A stretch of 64,000 nt of DNA, taken from Thalassovita sp. Lineage in GTDB: Bacteria > Pseudomonadota > Alphaproteobacteria > Rhodobacterales > Rhodobacteraceae. Positions 27,190 through 36,072 of the stretch are shown here, one piece after another. The position numbers and the translations under genes are program-made. Each line of letters begins with the position of its first letter. Position 1 is the first letter of the stretch. Below the pieces are notes generated by a model, which searched no databases, was not told the origin of the DNA, and saw only the letters and a list, made by a program, of their open reading frames with translations. The stretch covers positions 164,712 through 228,711 of the forward strand of contig JARGPB010000005.1 in assembly GCA_029212905.1 (NCBI GenBank). The letters run 5' to 3'.

Positions 27190-29589
27190 ATGTCTGACAT
27201 CTTTGCCGCGCCGCGTGTCCAGCCCGGCGCGGAATTACTTTCTGACTATGCCGTGCCTGCGGGGACGGCGGACGAGCTGTTTGACACCCAAGGCCGGATG
27301 CGCCCCGTGTGGGAGCCGCTTTTGTCCCGGCTTCAGGAACTGACGCCCGAGGAAATCGCCGAACGTATTGCCCGCGGTGATCAGTATTTGCGCGACGCGG
27401 GGGTCTATTTCCGCCGCTACTCGGATCAGGAACAGGACGAACGCGACTGGCCTCTCAGCCATATTCCGGTCCTGTTGCCTCAGGCCGAATGGGCCCAAAT
27501 CGCCGAGGCCCTGACCCAAAGAGCCGACATTCTGGAACGGATCGTCGCGGACATCTACGGGCAGCAGACCCTGGTGCGCGATGGTTTCCTTCCGGCGGAA
27601 TTGTTGGCCAAGAACCCCGAATGGCTGCGCCCGATGGTGGGCGTGCTGCCGACGTCAGGCCACTATCTGCATCACCTGGCGTTCGAGATCGGACGTAACC
27701 CCGACGGCAGCTGGTTCGTGCTGGGGGACCGGACGCAGGCGCCTTCGGGGGCGGGGTTCGCATTGGAAAACCGGCGCGCCACCTCGCGCGTGTTTCCGGG
27801 CCTGTTCGTCAACACGAATGTGCAACGGCTGGCCGGGTTCTTTGGCGCCTTCCAAGAGGCCTTGGGCGCCGGACGTGCGCAGGGACACGAGATCCCGGCG
27901 ATCCTGACCCCCGGCCCCGGCACCGACACCTATTTCGAGCACGTCTACATCGCCCGCTATCTGGGCCTGATGCTGCTGGAAGGCGAAGACCTGACCGTTG
28001 AAAACGGCCGCGCCATGGTGCGCACCGTGGACGGGGTGCAGCCGCTCAGCCTGTTGTGGCGCCGTATGGACGCGCGGTTTGCAGATCCGCTGGAGTTGGA
28101 CGAGGGCTCCCAAATCGGAACGCCGGGATTGGCCAATGCGGTGCGCTCAGGGCAGTTGCGCATGATGAACGCGCTTGGCTCTGGCGTGCTGGAAACCCGT
28201 GCGCTGATGGCCTTTGTCCCACGGATCGCGGCATCGGCATTCGGGACGCCGCTGAAAATGCCCAACATTGCCACCTGGTGGTGCGGCACCGAAACCGAGC
28301 GCCAGTATGTCGCCAAAAACGCCGACCGGATGACCATCGGCCCCGCGCTAAGCACCAGCCTGCCCTTTGACGCCAACGCGGTTCACGCGGTCGCTGGCGT
28401 GCTTGAGGACCCGAGCCAAGGCACCTTGCCGGACTGGATCGCCCGCAAAGGCGCAGAGCTGGTCGCCCAAGAGGCCGTCACCCTATCAACGGCCCCTGTG
28501 TACGCGGATGGCAAACTGCTGCCGCGCCCTATGACCGTCCGGGTTTTCATGGCGCGTACGGCACAGGGCTGGGCGATCATGCCCGGCGGCTATGCCCGGA
28601 TCGGAATGTCCGGCCAAAGCACAGCCCTCGCGATGCAGACCGGCGGGTCAGTCGCGGATGTCTGGGTGGTGTCCGACGACCCCGTCGCGGCGGATAGCCT
28701 GACCCCGACCAATGGCTATCAACGCCTGCCCGAGACCCCTCTGCCCAGCCGGGCGGCGGATAACCTGTACTGGCTGGGTCGCTATGTCGAACGGGCCGAA
28801 ACCACCATCCGACTGCTGCGCGCATATCACCTGCGGCTTGAGGAAACCGGCAGCCCAGCTGATGCCCGCGTCGAACAGATCGCCACCTATCTGAAAAACT
28901 GCGGCACCACGCTGGAAACAGGCCTACCCTCGAACCTGCTGGCGCAAATTGATGCAGCGGCGGGCTGTGCGTCAAAGGTTCGGGATCGGTTCTCGGTGGA
29001 TGGCTGGGTGGCGCTGCGTGATCTCAGACGCACGCTCACCACGCTAAAGGACGCGCTGGACCCCGGACAGGACAGCGCCAAGGCGATGGGCGTCTTGCTA
29101 CAGATGTTATCGGGGTTCGCGGGTCTGGTGCAGGACAATATGTACCGCTCAACAGGTTGGCGATTTCTGGAATTCGGCCGCGCGTTAGAGCGCGCGCAAA
29201 GCATGGCCTATGTGCTGGCGGTTTTCGCGGATCCCGACGCCCCAACGGGCAGCGTGGACATCGCGATCGAACTGGGCGACAGCGTTGTCACACATCAACG
29301 GCACTATCTGGGTGATCCCTCCCCGCAGAGCGTGATTGACCTGTTGGCGCTGGATAAGCGCAACCCCCGGTCAGTTTTTTACCAACTCGAAAACATGCGC
29401 AACCTACTGGCATCTCTTCCGAAAAAGGGCCGATCCGGGCAGATGACTCAGTTAAGCCGTGAAACATTGCGCCTGCACACCGAATTGGCCATCAGCACCC
29501 CGGACGAAATGAGCCCGGCGCGTTTGAATGCCCTGGCAGCGGCCTTGGGCAGCCTGTCCGCGGACCTGAGCGCCGCCTATTTAGGATAG
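27190..29589 (+). CDS. Circularly permuted ATP-grasp / alpha-E fusion protein
   Basis: 799-residue protein. The first ~480 residues match the circularly permuted ATP-grasp family (COG2308): LPTSGHYLHHLAFEIGRNPDGSW, ALENRRATSRVFP, TPGPGTDTYFEHVYIARYLG, PLSLLWRRMD and PNIATWWCG. The last ~290 match alpha-E (COG2307): SRAADNLYWLGRYVERAETTIRLLRAY and YRSTGWRFLEFGRALERAQS. In many genomes these are two adjacent genes; here they are fused. The upstream stop is 3 bases before its ATG. ATP-grasp proteins of this group are predicted to make amide or peptide bonds. The product is not known. Confidence 0.9.
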   Translation: MSDIFAAPRVQPGAELLSDYAVPAGTADELFDTQGRMRPVWEPLLSRLQELTPEEIAERIARGDQYLRDAGVYFRRYSDQEQDERDWPLSHIPVLLPQAEWAQIAEALTQRADILERIVADIYGQQTLVRDGFLPAELLAKNPEWLRPMVGVLPTSGHYLHHLAFEIGRNPDGSWFVLGDRTQAPSGAGFALENRRATSRVFPGLFVNTNVQRLAGFFGAFQEALGAGRAQGHEIPAILTPGPGTDTYFEHVYIARYLGLMLLEGEDLTVENGRAMVRTVDGVQPLSLLWRRMDARFADPLELDEGSQIGTPGLANAVRSGQLRMMNALGSGVLETRALMAFVPRIAASAFGTPLKMPNIATWWCGTETERQYVAKNADRMTIGPALSTSLPFDANAVHAVAGVLEDPSQGTLPDWIARKGAELVAQEAVTLSTAPVYADGKLLPRPMTVRVFMARTAQGWAIMPGGYARIGMSGQSTALAMQTGGSVADVWVVSDDPVAADSLTPTNGYQRLPETPLPSRAADNLYWLGRYVERAETTIRLLRAYHLRLEETGSPADARVEQIATYLKNCGTTLETGLPSNLLAQIDAAAGCASKVRDRFSVDGWVALRDLRRTLTTLKDALDPGQDSAKAMGVLLQMLSGFAGLVQDNMYRSTGWRFLEFGRALERAQSMAYVLAVFADPDAPTGSVDIAIELGDSVVTHQRHYLGDPSPQSVIDLLALDKRNPRSVFYQLENMRNLLASLPKKGRSGQMTQLSRETLRLHTELAISTPDEMSPARLNALAAALGSLSADLSAAYLG

Positions 29590-29594
29590 CTACG

Positions 29595-30476
29595 ATGATC
29601 TATGATTTGTCCCTGACGCTGGAAACCGCCTATCAGAATACGACAGATCACGCCCGCAATGTGGTCCGCGTGATGCCATTGACGTTGCCGGGACAGCAGC
29701 AATTGATGTCCGGGCGCGTGACCGTTTCACCCCAACCAGACGAACGCCAGGACCGCAGCGACTTCTTCGGCAATGCGGTGACCGAGATCGCCTTTCGTCA
29801 GCCTTTGTCAAAGCTGGTCGTGACCCTGAAATCTCGCGTATCGCGCTCGGGTCTGACGCCCGCGCTGGATCTGTCGCCACAACTTCCTGGGCTAAGCAAA
29901 GAGCTGCGCGCCTCTACAGATCTGACACCTGGGTCGCCGCTGCACTACCTTAGCAGCTCGTCCCGGATCTCGCTGAACCAAGAGTTTTCGATCTTTGCAC
30001 AAGAATGCCACCAGCCCGGCATGACCATATTGCAGATCGTTCAGGCAATCGGCAAACGCCTTCACCAAGAAATGCGGTTTGACGCTGACGCGACGGATGT
30101 GGACACCTTGCCTGTGATTGCGTTCAGGAATCGTCATGGGGTTTGTCAGGATTTCAGCCACATCATGATCGCTTGTCTGCGCACGCTGGGGATTCCGGCG
30201 GGATATGTTAGCGGGTTCCTGCGGACCTCCCCTCCTGAAGGGCAGGCCCGACTGGAGGGCGCGGATGCGATGCACGCCTGGGTGCGCGCCTGGTGCGGCA
30301 AGGAACTGGGCTGGGTCGAGTTCGACCCGACCAACGATCTGCTGGTGAAATCGGATCACATCGTGGTTGGCTATGGGCGCGACTATGCCGATGTTGCCCC
30401 GCTAAAGGGCGTTCTGCGGACCTCGGGCGGGCAAACGGGAACGCACCGGGTGGATGTCATCCCTGTCGCGCACTAG
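29595..30476 (+). CDS. Transglutaminase-like cysteine protease-fold protein
   Basis: 293-residue protein: N-terminal bacterial transglutaminase beta domain, then core with catalytic Cys in RHGVCQDFSHIMIACLRTLG, His in MHAWVRAWCG and Asp in VEFDPTND, so the triad is complete. Family members often work as peptidases or amide-exchange enzymes. Last gene of the DUF2126 / ATP-grasp unit, 5 bases after the previous stop. A hairpin at 30491-30512 lies just behind it. Confidence 0.9.
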   Translation: MIYDLSLTLETAYQNTTDHARNVVRVMPLTLPGQQQLMSGRVTVSPQPDERQDRSDFFGNAVTEIAFRQPLSKLVVTLKSRVSRSGLTPALDLSPQLPGLSKELRASTDLTPGSPLHYLSSSSRISLNQEFSIFAQECHQPGMTILQIVQAIGKRLHQEMRFDADATDVDTLPVIAFRNRHGVCQDFSHIMIACLRTLGIPAGYVSGFLRTSPPEGQARLEGADAMHAWVRAWCGKELGWVEFDPTNDLLVKSDHIVVGYGRDYADVAPLKGVLRTSGGQTGTHRVDVIPVAH

Positions 30477-30490
30477 GCCCCCAAAGAAAA

Positions 30491-30512
30491 GCGCACCCAC
30501 AAAGGGGTGCGC
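30491..30512 (-). terminator. Terminator between convergent transglutaminase and LysR genes
   Basis: Perfect 8-bp stem GCGCACCC/GGGTGCGC with a 6-base loop. On the minus strand it is followed by TTTTCTTT, so it is a good terminator for the LysR gene. On the plus strand it could still help to stop the transglutaminase transcript. Confidence 0.75.
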
Positions 30513-30538
30513 AGTCAGGGGAGGATATGATTGGAAAC

Positions 30539-31444
30539 CTACCAGTCGTTCGGCCCACGTTCCGCGAATTTGTGAACCAGAAAGTCGATGAACGCCCGGA
30601 CCTTGGGCTGCGTAAAGCGGCCGGGCGGATAGACGGCATAAATGCCTTGGGTCTCGGTTGGCAAATCGGGGATCGCGTCCTCGACCAACCCAGCGGCCAT
30701 CGCGTCCGAGTACAAAAAGGAATGCAGATAAGCGATGCCCAAGCCCGAAATCGCAGCGTTCAACAGGGATTGCCCATCGTTCACGCTTAGCCAGCCTGCC
30801 GTGCGGACCTGACGTTTTTCACCCGAGGGCGCCGTGATCTTCCACATGTTACCGGCCGATTGGCTGGAATAATGCAGCAGTTTGTGTTCGTTCAGGTCGT
30901 CGATTTTCTGCGGGCGGCCGTATTTTTCGAAATAGGCCGGGCTGGCGATCATGCGCTTGCTGGTCTCGGTCAGCTTGCGGGCACGCAGGGTGCTGTCTTC
31001 CAGCTCTCCGATGCGGATGGCCATATCAAAGCCTTCGCTGATCAGCTCGACGTAGCGGTTGTTCAGCACCATGTTGACGGTGATGTCCGGGAATTCCGCC
31101 AGAAATTCACCCAGAACGGGGCTCAGGTGGTTCACGCCGAAATCCGTGGCGACGCTGATGCGCAGCAGGCCCGAAGGCGCGGATTGCATCGAGGTCACCA
31201 ACGCGTCAGCCTCGCCTGCATCATTCAGAACGCGGCGGGCGCGGTCATAATAGGCCAAGCCGATTTCCGTGGGCGACACCCGACGGGTGGTGCGGTTCAA
31301 CAGACGGGCGCCCAGACGGGCCTCCAGGCTGGAGACGTGTTTCGAGACGGCCGACTTTGAGATGCCCATCTTCTTTGCGGCATCTGTAAATCCACCCTGG
31401 TCTACCACGGTGGCAAAGGCTTCCATCTCGGTCAGGCGGTCCAT
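30539..31444 (-). CDS. LysR family transcriptional regulator
   Basis: 301-residue LysR regulator. The N-terminal winged HTH (about 1-60) has DAAKKMGISKSAVSKHVSSLEARLG, and the C-terminal substrate-binding fold runs from GLLRISVATDFG. It is closest in style to the AaeR/DmlR group with NRTTRRVSPTEIG. It is downstream of the FadH-like gene on the same strand with about 200 bases between; it is not divergent from an obvious target, so the target is unknown. It ends at the shared terminator. Confidence 0.93.
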   Translation of the reverse strand: MDRLTEMEAFATVVDQGGFTDAAKKMGISKSAVSKHVSSLEARLGARLLNRTTRRVSPTEIGLAYYDRARRVLNDAGEADALVTSMQSAPSGLLRISVATDFGVNHLSPVLGEFLAEFPDITVNMVLNNRYVELISEGFDMAIRIGELEDSTLRARKLTETSKRMIASPAYFEKYGRPQKIDDLNEHKLLHYSSQSAGNMWKITAPSGEKRQVRTAGWLSVNDGQSLLNAAISGLGIAYLHSFLYSDAMAAGLVEDAIPDLPTETQGIYAVYPPGRFTQPKVRAFIDFLVHKFAERGPNDW

Positions 31445-31605
31445 GCTGATCCCCTTAAATACTTCCTAGTCTTCAGCATCCGGTATCACGGAAGATTGGG
31501 GCGTGACTGGGGCACGGGGCGGACAATATCGGGGTAATGTCTGGGATCGTTTAGGGCATGGAAACAGGGAAACAAGCTGTTTCCGATCCCATCTACAGGC
31601 CAGGA

Positions 31606-31640
31606 ATGCGGGCCCATCCGACCCGCATCCTTTTGTTTTT
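31606..31640 (+). terminator. Plus-strand terminator-like hairpin behind the FadH-like gene
   Basis: Stem ATGCGGG/CCCGCAT (31606-31612, 31622-31628) followed on the plus strand by CCTTTTGTTTTT. The T-rich tail points to plus-strand transcripts, yet no plus-strand gene lies upstream. On the minus strand the hairpin follows the stop of the FadH-like gene without a T-run. Confidence 0.4.
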
Positions 31641-31643
31641 AAA

Positions 31644-33668
31644 CTACAATGAGGCCGCCAAGCGGGTGCCCTGATTGATCGCGCGCTTGGCATCCAGCTC
31701 GGCTGCGACGTCGGCACCGCCGATAACGTGGCAGGCGACGCCTTCTGCCTCGAGCGCATCAGCAAGGCTGCGTTCGGGCAACTGACCGGCACATAGAACA
31801 ATGGTGTCGGCCTCGATCAGAGTGGGGTTTTCGCGGGCCTCGCCAAAGCTGATGTGAAGCCCTTCGGCGTCAATGCGTTCATAGTTCACCCCGCCGACCA
31901 TCTGCACGTCCTTCATCTTCAGCGTGGCGCGGTGAATCCACCCAGTGGTTTTGCCCAAGCTCTTGCCCAAGGCCTTGGCTTTGCGCTGCAACAGTGTGAC
32001 CTGGCGGATCGCTGGTTCGGGTTGCGGGCCTTCGGGGGCTAGCCCGCCCCGCACGGTTTCCGGGTCGACAACGCCCCATTCCTTCAACCACTCGGGCAGG
32101 TTTTCCGTGGGGCTCTCGCCCGTCACCAGATACTCGGCGACATCAAACCCGATACCACCCGCGCCGATCACAGCCACGCGTTGGCCGACTGGTTTCTTCT
32201 CGCGCAGCACGTCGATGTAGCTAAGCACATTGGGGCCGTCCTGGCCGGGAATGCCAGGATCGCGCGGCGTGACCCCTGTGGCGATAACCACATGATCAAA
32301 GCCGCGCAGGTCGCTTACGCTTGCCTCTGTGCCCAGTTTGACGGTGATACCCGATACGGCGACCATGCGTTCATACCAATCCACCAGACCGTGGAACTCT
32401 TCCTTGCCCGGAACCTGACGCGCCATGTTCAGCTGTCCGCCCACGCGGTCGGCGCGATCAAACAGGGTCACGGAAAATCCGCGGTCCGCTGCGGTCAATG
32501 CCGCCGACAGACCCGCAGGCCCTGCCCCAACAACCGCAAGTGTCCCCCCAGCGCCCGAAGGGTCGATCGTTAGCTCGGTTTCATTGCAGGCACGCGGGTT
32601 CACCAAGCACGAAGTCAGCTTGCCGCCAAATGTGTGATCCAGACAGGCCTGGTTACAGCCAATACACGGCGCGATCTGATCGGCCTGATTGTTGGCTGCC
32701 TTCACCACGAAATCGGGATCAGCCAAGAAAGGCCGGGCCATCGACACCATATCGGCGCAGCCCTCGGCCAGGACATCCTCGGCGACGTCGGGCATGTTGA
32801 TCCGGTTCGAGGTGATCACCGGAATCGACACCTGCCCCATCAGTTTCTTGGTCACCCAGGCAAAGGCCCGGCGCGGAACGCTGGTGGCGATTGTGGGGAT
32901 GCGCGCCTCGTGCCAGCCGATGCCGGTGTTGATGATGCTGGCGCCCGCTTTTTCGACCTCTTGTGCCAGATGGACCACCTCGTCAAAGGTGGAACCGTTC
33001 GGGACCAGATCGATCATCGACAGGCGGTAAATGATGATGAACTCCGTGCCAACAGCCTGACGCGTGCGCCGGACCACTTCGAGCGGCAGGCGGATGCGGT
33101 TTTCATAGGATCCGCCCCAACGATCCGTGCGCTTGTTGGTATGGGTGACGATGAACTGATTGAGAAAATATCCCTCGGAGCCCATGATCTCGACCCCGTC
33201 ATAGCCCGCGCGCTGCGCCAGAACGGCCGCGTTGACGATGTCGCTGATCTGCTTTTCGATCCCATCTTCGTCCAGTTCGGTCGGGGGAAAGGGCGAAATC
33301 GGGGATTTCACCGGCGAAGGCGCCACACATTTCGGGCCATAGGCATAGCGCCCCGCGTGCAGGATTTGCATGGCGATCTTGCCGCCGACCTCATGCACTG
33401 ACTTGGTGATCACCGTGTGATTTTCCACGTCCTGATCCGTGGTCATCATCGCAGCCCCCGGCGCGACCGAGCCTTCTAGGTTCGGACCAATCCCGCCCGT
33501 GACCATCAGGCCCACGCCACCGCGCGCCCGTGCGGCGTAGAATTCAGCCACCCGCGGCCAGTCACGCGTTTCCTCCAGGCCTGTGTGCATGGATCCCATC
33601 AGGGTCCGGTTCTTCAACGTCGTATGCCCAAGATCAAGTGGGGCCAGTAGGTGCGGATATGATGTCAT
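31644..33668 (-). CDS. fadH: 2,4-dienoyl-CoA reductase-type NADH:flavin oxidoreductase
   Basis: 674-residue three-domain flavo-iron-sulfur protein of the FadH/old-yellow-enzyme group. N-terminal TIM barrel with FMN (GVGLMVTGGI, HAGRYAYG). Four Cys for a 4Fe-4S cluster in CIGCNQACL and TSC. C-terminal FAD/NAD(P) part with VVGAGPAGLSAALTA and VIGAGGIGFDVAEYL. It would reduce 2,4-dienoyl-CoAs from unsaturated fatty acids, but trimethylamine-dehydrogenase-like relatives exist, so the substrate is only probable. Start MTSYPHL at 33668 with GGGAGG upstream; the extra 11 codons to 33701 are dropped. Confidence 0.85.
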   Translation of the reverse strand: MTSYPHLLAPLDLGHTTLKNRTLMGSMHTGLEETRDWPRVAEFYAARARGGVGLMVTGGIGPNLEGSVAPGAAMMTTDQDVENHTVITKSVHEVGGKIAMQILHAGRYAYGPKCVAPSPVKSPISPFPPTELDEDGIEKQISDIVNAAVLAQRAGYDGVEIMGSEGYFLNQFIVTHTNKRTDRWGGSYENRIRLPLEVVRRTRQAVGTEFIIIYRLSMIDLVPNGSTFDEVVHLAQEVEKAGASIINTGIGWHEARIPTIATSVPRRAFAWVTKKLMGQVSIPVITSNRINMPDVAEDVLAEGCADMVSMARPFLADPDFVVKAANNQADQIAPCIGCNQACLDHTFGGKLTSCLVNPRACNETELTIDPSGAGGTLAVVGAGPAGLSAALTAADRGFSVTLFDRADRVGGQLNMARQVPGKEEFHGLVDWYERMVAVSGITVKLGTEASVSDLRGFDHVVIATGVTPRDPGIPGQDGPNVLSYIDVLREKKPVGQRVAVIGAGGIGFDVAEYLVTGESPTENLPEWLKEWGVVDPETVRGGLAPEGPQPEPAIRQVTLLQRKAKALGKSLGKTTGWIHRATLKMKDVQMVGGVNYERIDAEGLHISFGEARENPTLIEADTIVLCAGQLPERSLADALEAEGVACHVIGGADVAAELDAKRAINQGTRLAASL

Positions 33669-33768
33669 TGCGTGCCTCCCGAATTTCACCCATCTGGGCA
33701 AAAGCCGGGGAGTTTGTCACGCTCAACGCAGCGTCAGCGCCCCTATTCAAGGCGCCCAGCACCCGGTG

Positions 33769-34503
33769 CTATGTCGCCTGTTTCATGTTCACACGTTTTG
33801 ACAGCTCTTCCAGTGACTCTTTGCGTTCGGAATAGCGATCAACAAGATAGGCCGCGCGGTCACGGGTCAGCAGGGTGAACTTGGTCAGCTCTTCCATGAC
33901 ATCAACCATGCGGTCGTAATAGGGGCTGGGCAACATGCGGCCGGCCTCGTCAAACTCATGAAAGGCGCGCGCGACGCTGGATTGATTGGGAATCGTGATC
34001 AGGCGCATCCAGCGGCCCAGAATGCGCATCTGGTTAACCGCGTTGAAGCTCTGACTACCGCCACAGACCTGCATGATCGCCAGGGTTTTCCCCTGCGTCG
34101 GGCGGATACCGCCGATGGGGGCCAGGGGGATGTGATCAATCTGGGTTTTCATGATGCCGGTCATCGCGCCGTGACGTTCGGGCGAACACCAGACCATGCC
34201 CTCGGACCACATGACCAGATCGCGTAGCTCCTGAATTTTGGGATGCTCGACCGGGGCGTCGTCGGGCAAAGGCAGGCCAGAAGGATCGAAAACCCGTGTC
34301 TCGCAGCCCAGCTTTTGCAGCACGCGGGCGGCCTCTTCGACCATCAAGCGCGAATAGGACCGGTCCCGCAACGACCCATAAAGCAACAGAATGCGCGGTG
34401 CATGGTCGGCGCGATCCGCAGGGAACAAGCGGTCAGAGTCAACGTCCTGCCAACTGGGCAAATCAATATTGGGGGTGTCAGTCAACGCGTTGTCCTTTGT
34501 CAT
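33769..34503 (-). CDS. arsH: Arsenical resistance flavoprotein ArsH
   Basis: 244-residue NADPH-dependent FMN reductase family protein. ArsH enzymes oxidise trivalent organoarsenicals and give resistance to them. It shows the FMN phosphate loop YGSLRDRSYSR, SPERHGAMTG and GGSQSFNAVNQMRILGRWM, a strong ArsH signature. Its ATG lies 26 bases inside the end of arsC. It is the last gene of the arsR-arsC-aqpS-arsC-arsH unit; the FadH-like gene begins 100 bases further on. Confidence 0.95.
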   Translation of the reverse strand: MTKDNALTDTPNIDLPSWQDVDSDRLFPADRADHAPRILLLYGSLRDRSYSRLMVEEAARVLQKLGCETRVFDPSGLPLPDDAPVEHPKIQELRDLVMWSEGMVWCSPERHGAMTGIMKTQIDHIPLAPIGGIRPTQGKTLAIMQVCGGSQSFNAVNQMRILGRWMRLITIPNQSSVARAFHEFDEAGRMLPSPYYDRMVDVMEELTKFTLLTRDRAAYLVDRYSERKESLEELSKRVNMKQAT

Positions 34504-34900
34504 TCAAAATCATCTGGCCGTCCTCTTTGAACATGGGGCCTGCGGGCCATTGGTCCAGCAGGTCCAGAACGGTTTCGGACGGACGACACAGACGTACGCC
34601 CTTTCGGGTGCAAACGATGGGCCGGTTTACCAAGACCGGATGCTCTAGCATTGCATCCAACAGGGTGTCGTCCGGGACCTCGGGATCCAATAGACCCAGC
34701 TCGGCGGCGGGGGATTTGCTGGTCCGCAGAGCGCTGCGCGGTGTCAGGTCAGCAGCCGCGAAAAGCGCCAGCAATTGCGGCCGTGTCCAGCCGGTGTGCA
34801 GATATTCGATCACCACCGGATCATAGCCCGCGTCCCGGATGATCTGCAGCACGTTGCGAGACGTACCACAAGCAGGGTTATGGTGGATAGCAACGTTCAT
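34478..34900 (-). CDS. arsC: Arsenate reductase, glutaredoxin-coupled ArsC family
   Basis: 140-residue ArsC/Spx-fold enzyme that reduces arsenate to arsenite with glutathione and glutaredoxin. Catalytic Cys11 in HHNPACGTSRN, plus the family block VNRPIVCTRKGVRLCRP. Start MNVAIHHNPACG at 34900 overlaps the aqpS end by 4 bases; the frame to 35200 is aqpS in another frame. A second, unrelated arsenate reductase sits two genes upstream. Confidence 0.94.
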   Translation of the reverse strand: MNVAIHHNPACGTSRNVLQIIRDAGYDPVVIEYLHTGWTRPQLLALFAAADLTPRSALRTSKSPAAELGLLDPEVPDDTLLDAMLEHPVLVNRPIVCTRKGVRLCRPSETVLDLLDQWPAGPMFKEDGQMILNDKGQRVD

Positions 34901-35568
34901 TCTGTATCGCTTTCGGGGTCGCCCTTGAACAGGATTGTCGCCAGCCCCAAAGCGAACAGCGCCCCAGCCAATTGAGCCAGAATAAAGCCGGGAACATGCG
35001 CAGGGCTGATCCCGGCAAAGGTATCGGTAAAGGCCCGCCCGATCGTCACAGCGGGGTTCGCAAACGAGGTCGACGCCGTGAACCAATAGGCGGCCGTGAT
35101 GTATAGTCCAACCAGCATCGGGATCGCTTGTGGCCGAAAACGCAGGCCACCCAGAATTGTCATCAACAGCCCCGATGCGGCGACCCCTTCGGCGAACCAT
35201 TGCGGCGGACCTGTCCGCTCTTTCACCGAAAATTGCAGGATTTCAAGGTCAAACATCCCATGTGCAACGAGGCTTCCGAGAATGGCGGCCAGCGATTGGA
35301 CCGCAACATACGGGCCAAGATCGGCCCACTTCAGATCGCCACGGATTGCCATCACCAGCGACACCGCCGGGTTGAAATGGGCACCGGAAATCGGCCCCAG
35401 AATGGTGATCAAAACGAACAGAATTGCGCCCGTGGGAATGGTATTTCCCAGCAAGGACACGCCGACATCGTTACTAAGCATATCAGCCATGATCCCGGAT
35501 CCGACAACGGTGCAAACCAGCGTGGCGGTACCCAACCCTTCGGCCAGAAGACGGCGATACAAAGTCAT
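34897..35568 (-). CDS. aqpS: Aquaglyceroporin AqpS
   Basis: 223-residue MIP channel with six membrane helices and both NPA boxes (GAHFNPAVSL and SFANPAVTIGRAF). In Sinorhizobium meliloti an aquaporin in the same ars context lets arsenite leave the cell down its gradient, replacing ArsB/Acr3. Here too no arsenite pump gene is seen. It overlaps arsC genes on both sides by 4 bases, which shows it belongs to the operon. Confidence 0.93.
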   Translation of the reverse strand: MTLYRRLLAEGLGTATLVCTVVGSGIMADMLSNDVGVSLLGNTIPTGAILFVLITILGPISGAHFNPAVSLVMAIRGDLKWADLGPYVAVQSLAAILGSLVAHGMFDLEILQFSVKERTGPPQWFAEGVAASGLLMTILGGLRFRPQAIPMLVGLYITAAYWFTASTSFANPAVTIGRAFTDTFAGISPAHVPGFILAQLAGALFALGLATILFKGDPESDTE

Positions 35569-36062
35569 GCTGCGCCCTCGGATTCGGTGCCGATTTTGGC
35601 CAGGGCAGCTTTTTGTTCGGCAAGGGTCATGTCGCCCAGCGGCAAAGCCAGGAAGGCCTCGACACGGGCTTTCATACGGCCAAAGGCGATGCGGAACGCC
35701 GCACGGTTTTCGGCGTCAGTTTTGCCAGCGCCCGCCGGATCGGGGATGCCCCAATGGGCACCAACGGGGGCACCGGGCCAGAATGGACAGGTTTCGCCCG
35801 CAGCGCTGGAACACACGGTGATCACATAATCCATCGGCGAGGCATCGGGGCCAGCGAATTCATCCCAGCTTTTGGAGCGCACATAGGAGGTGTCAAACCC
35901 CTTGCTGTCCAACAGCTCAATCGCGAAAGGGTTCGGTTTTCCGGTGGGTTGCGATCCCGCCGAAAAGGCCTGGAACCGACCTTGGCCCAGTTCGTTCATC
36001 AGGGATTCACCCAGCACAGATCGGGCAGAGTTGCCCGTGCACAGGAACAGCACGTTTTTCAT
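35565..36062 (-). CDS. arsC: Arsenate reductase, LMW protein phosphatase family
   Basis: 165-residue enzyme of the low-molecular-weight phosphatase fold. P-loop CTGNSARS with nucleophile Cys8, and two further Cys at about 84 and 92 in VCSSAAGETCP, the redox trio of thioredoxin-coupled ArsC. A C-terminal extension (MTLAEQKAALAKIG) is common in proteobacterial forms. First structural gene after arsR (10-base gap). It has a different fold and reductant from the second ArsC. Confidence 0.93.
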   Translation of the reverse strand: MKNVLFLCTGNSARSVLGESLMNELGQGRFQAFSAGSQPTGKPNPFAIELLDSKGFDTSYVRSKSWDEFAGPDASPMDYVITVCSSAAGETCPFWPGAPVGAHWGIPDPAGAGKTDAENRAAFRIAFGRMKARVEAFLALPLGDMTLAEQKAALAKIGTESEGAA

Positions 36063-36072
36063 GTCAAAGGCC

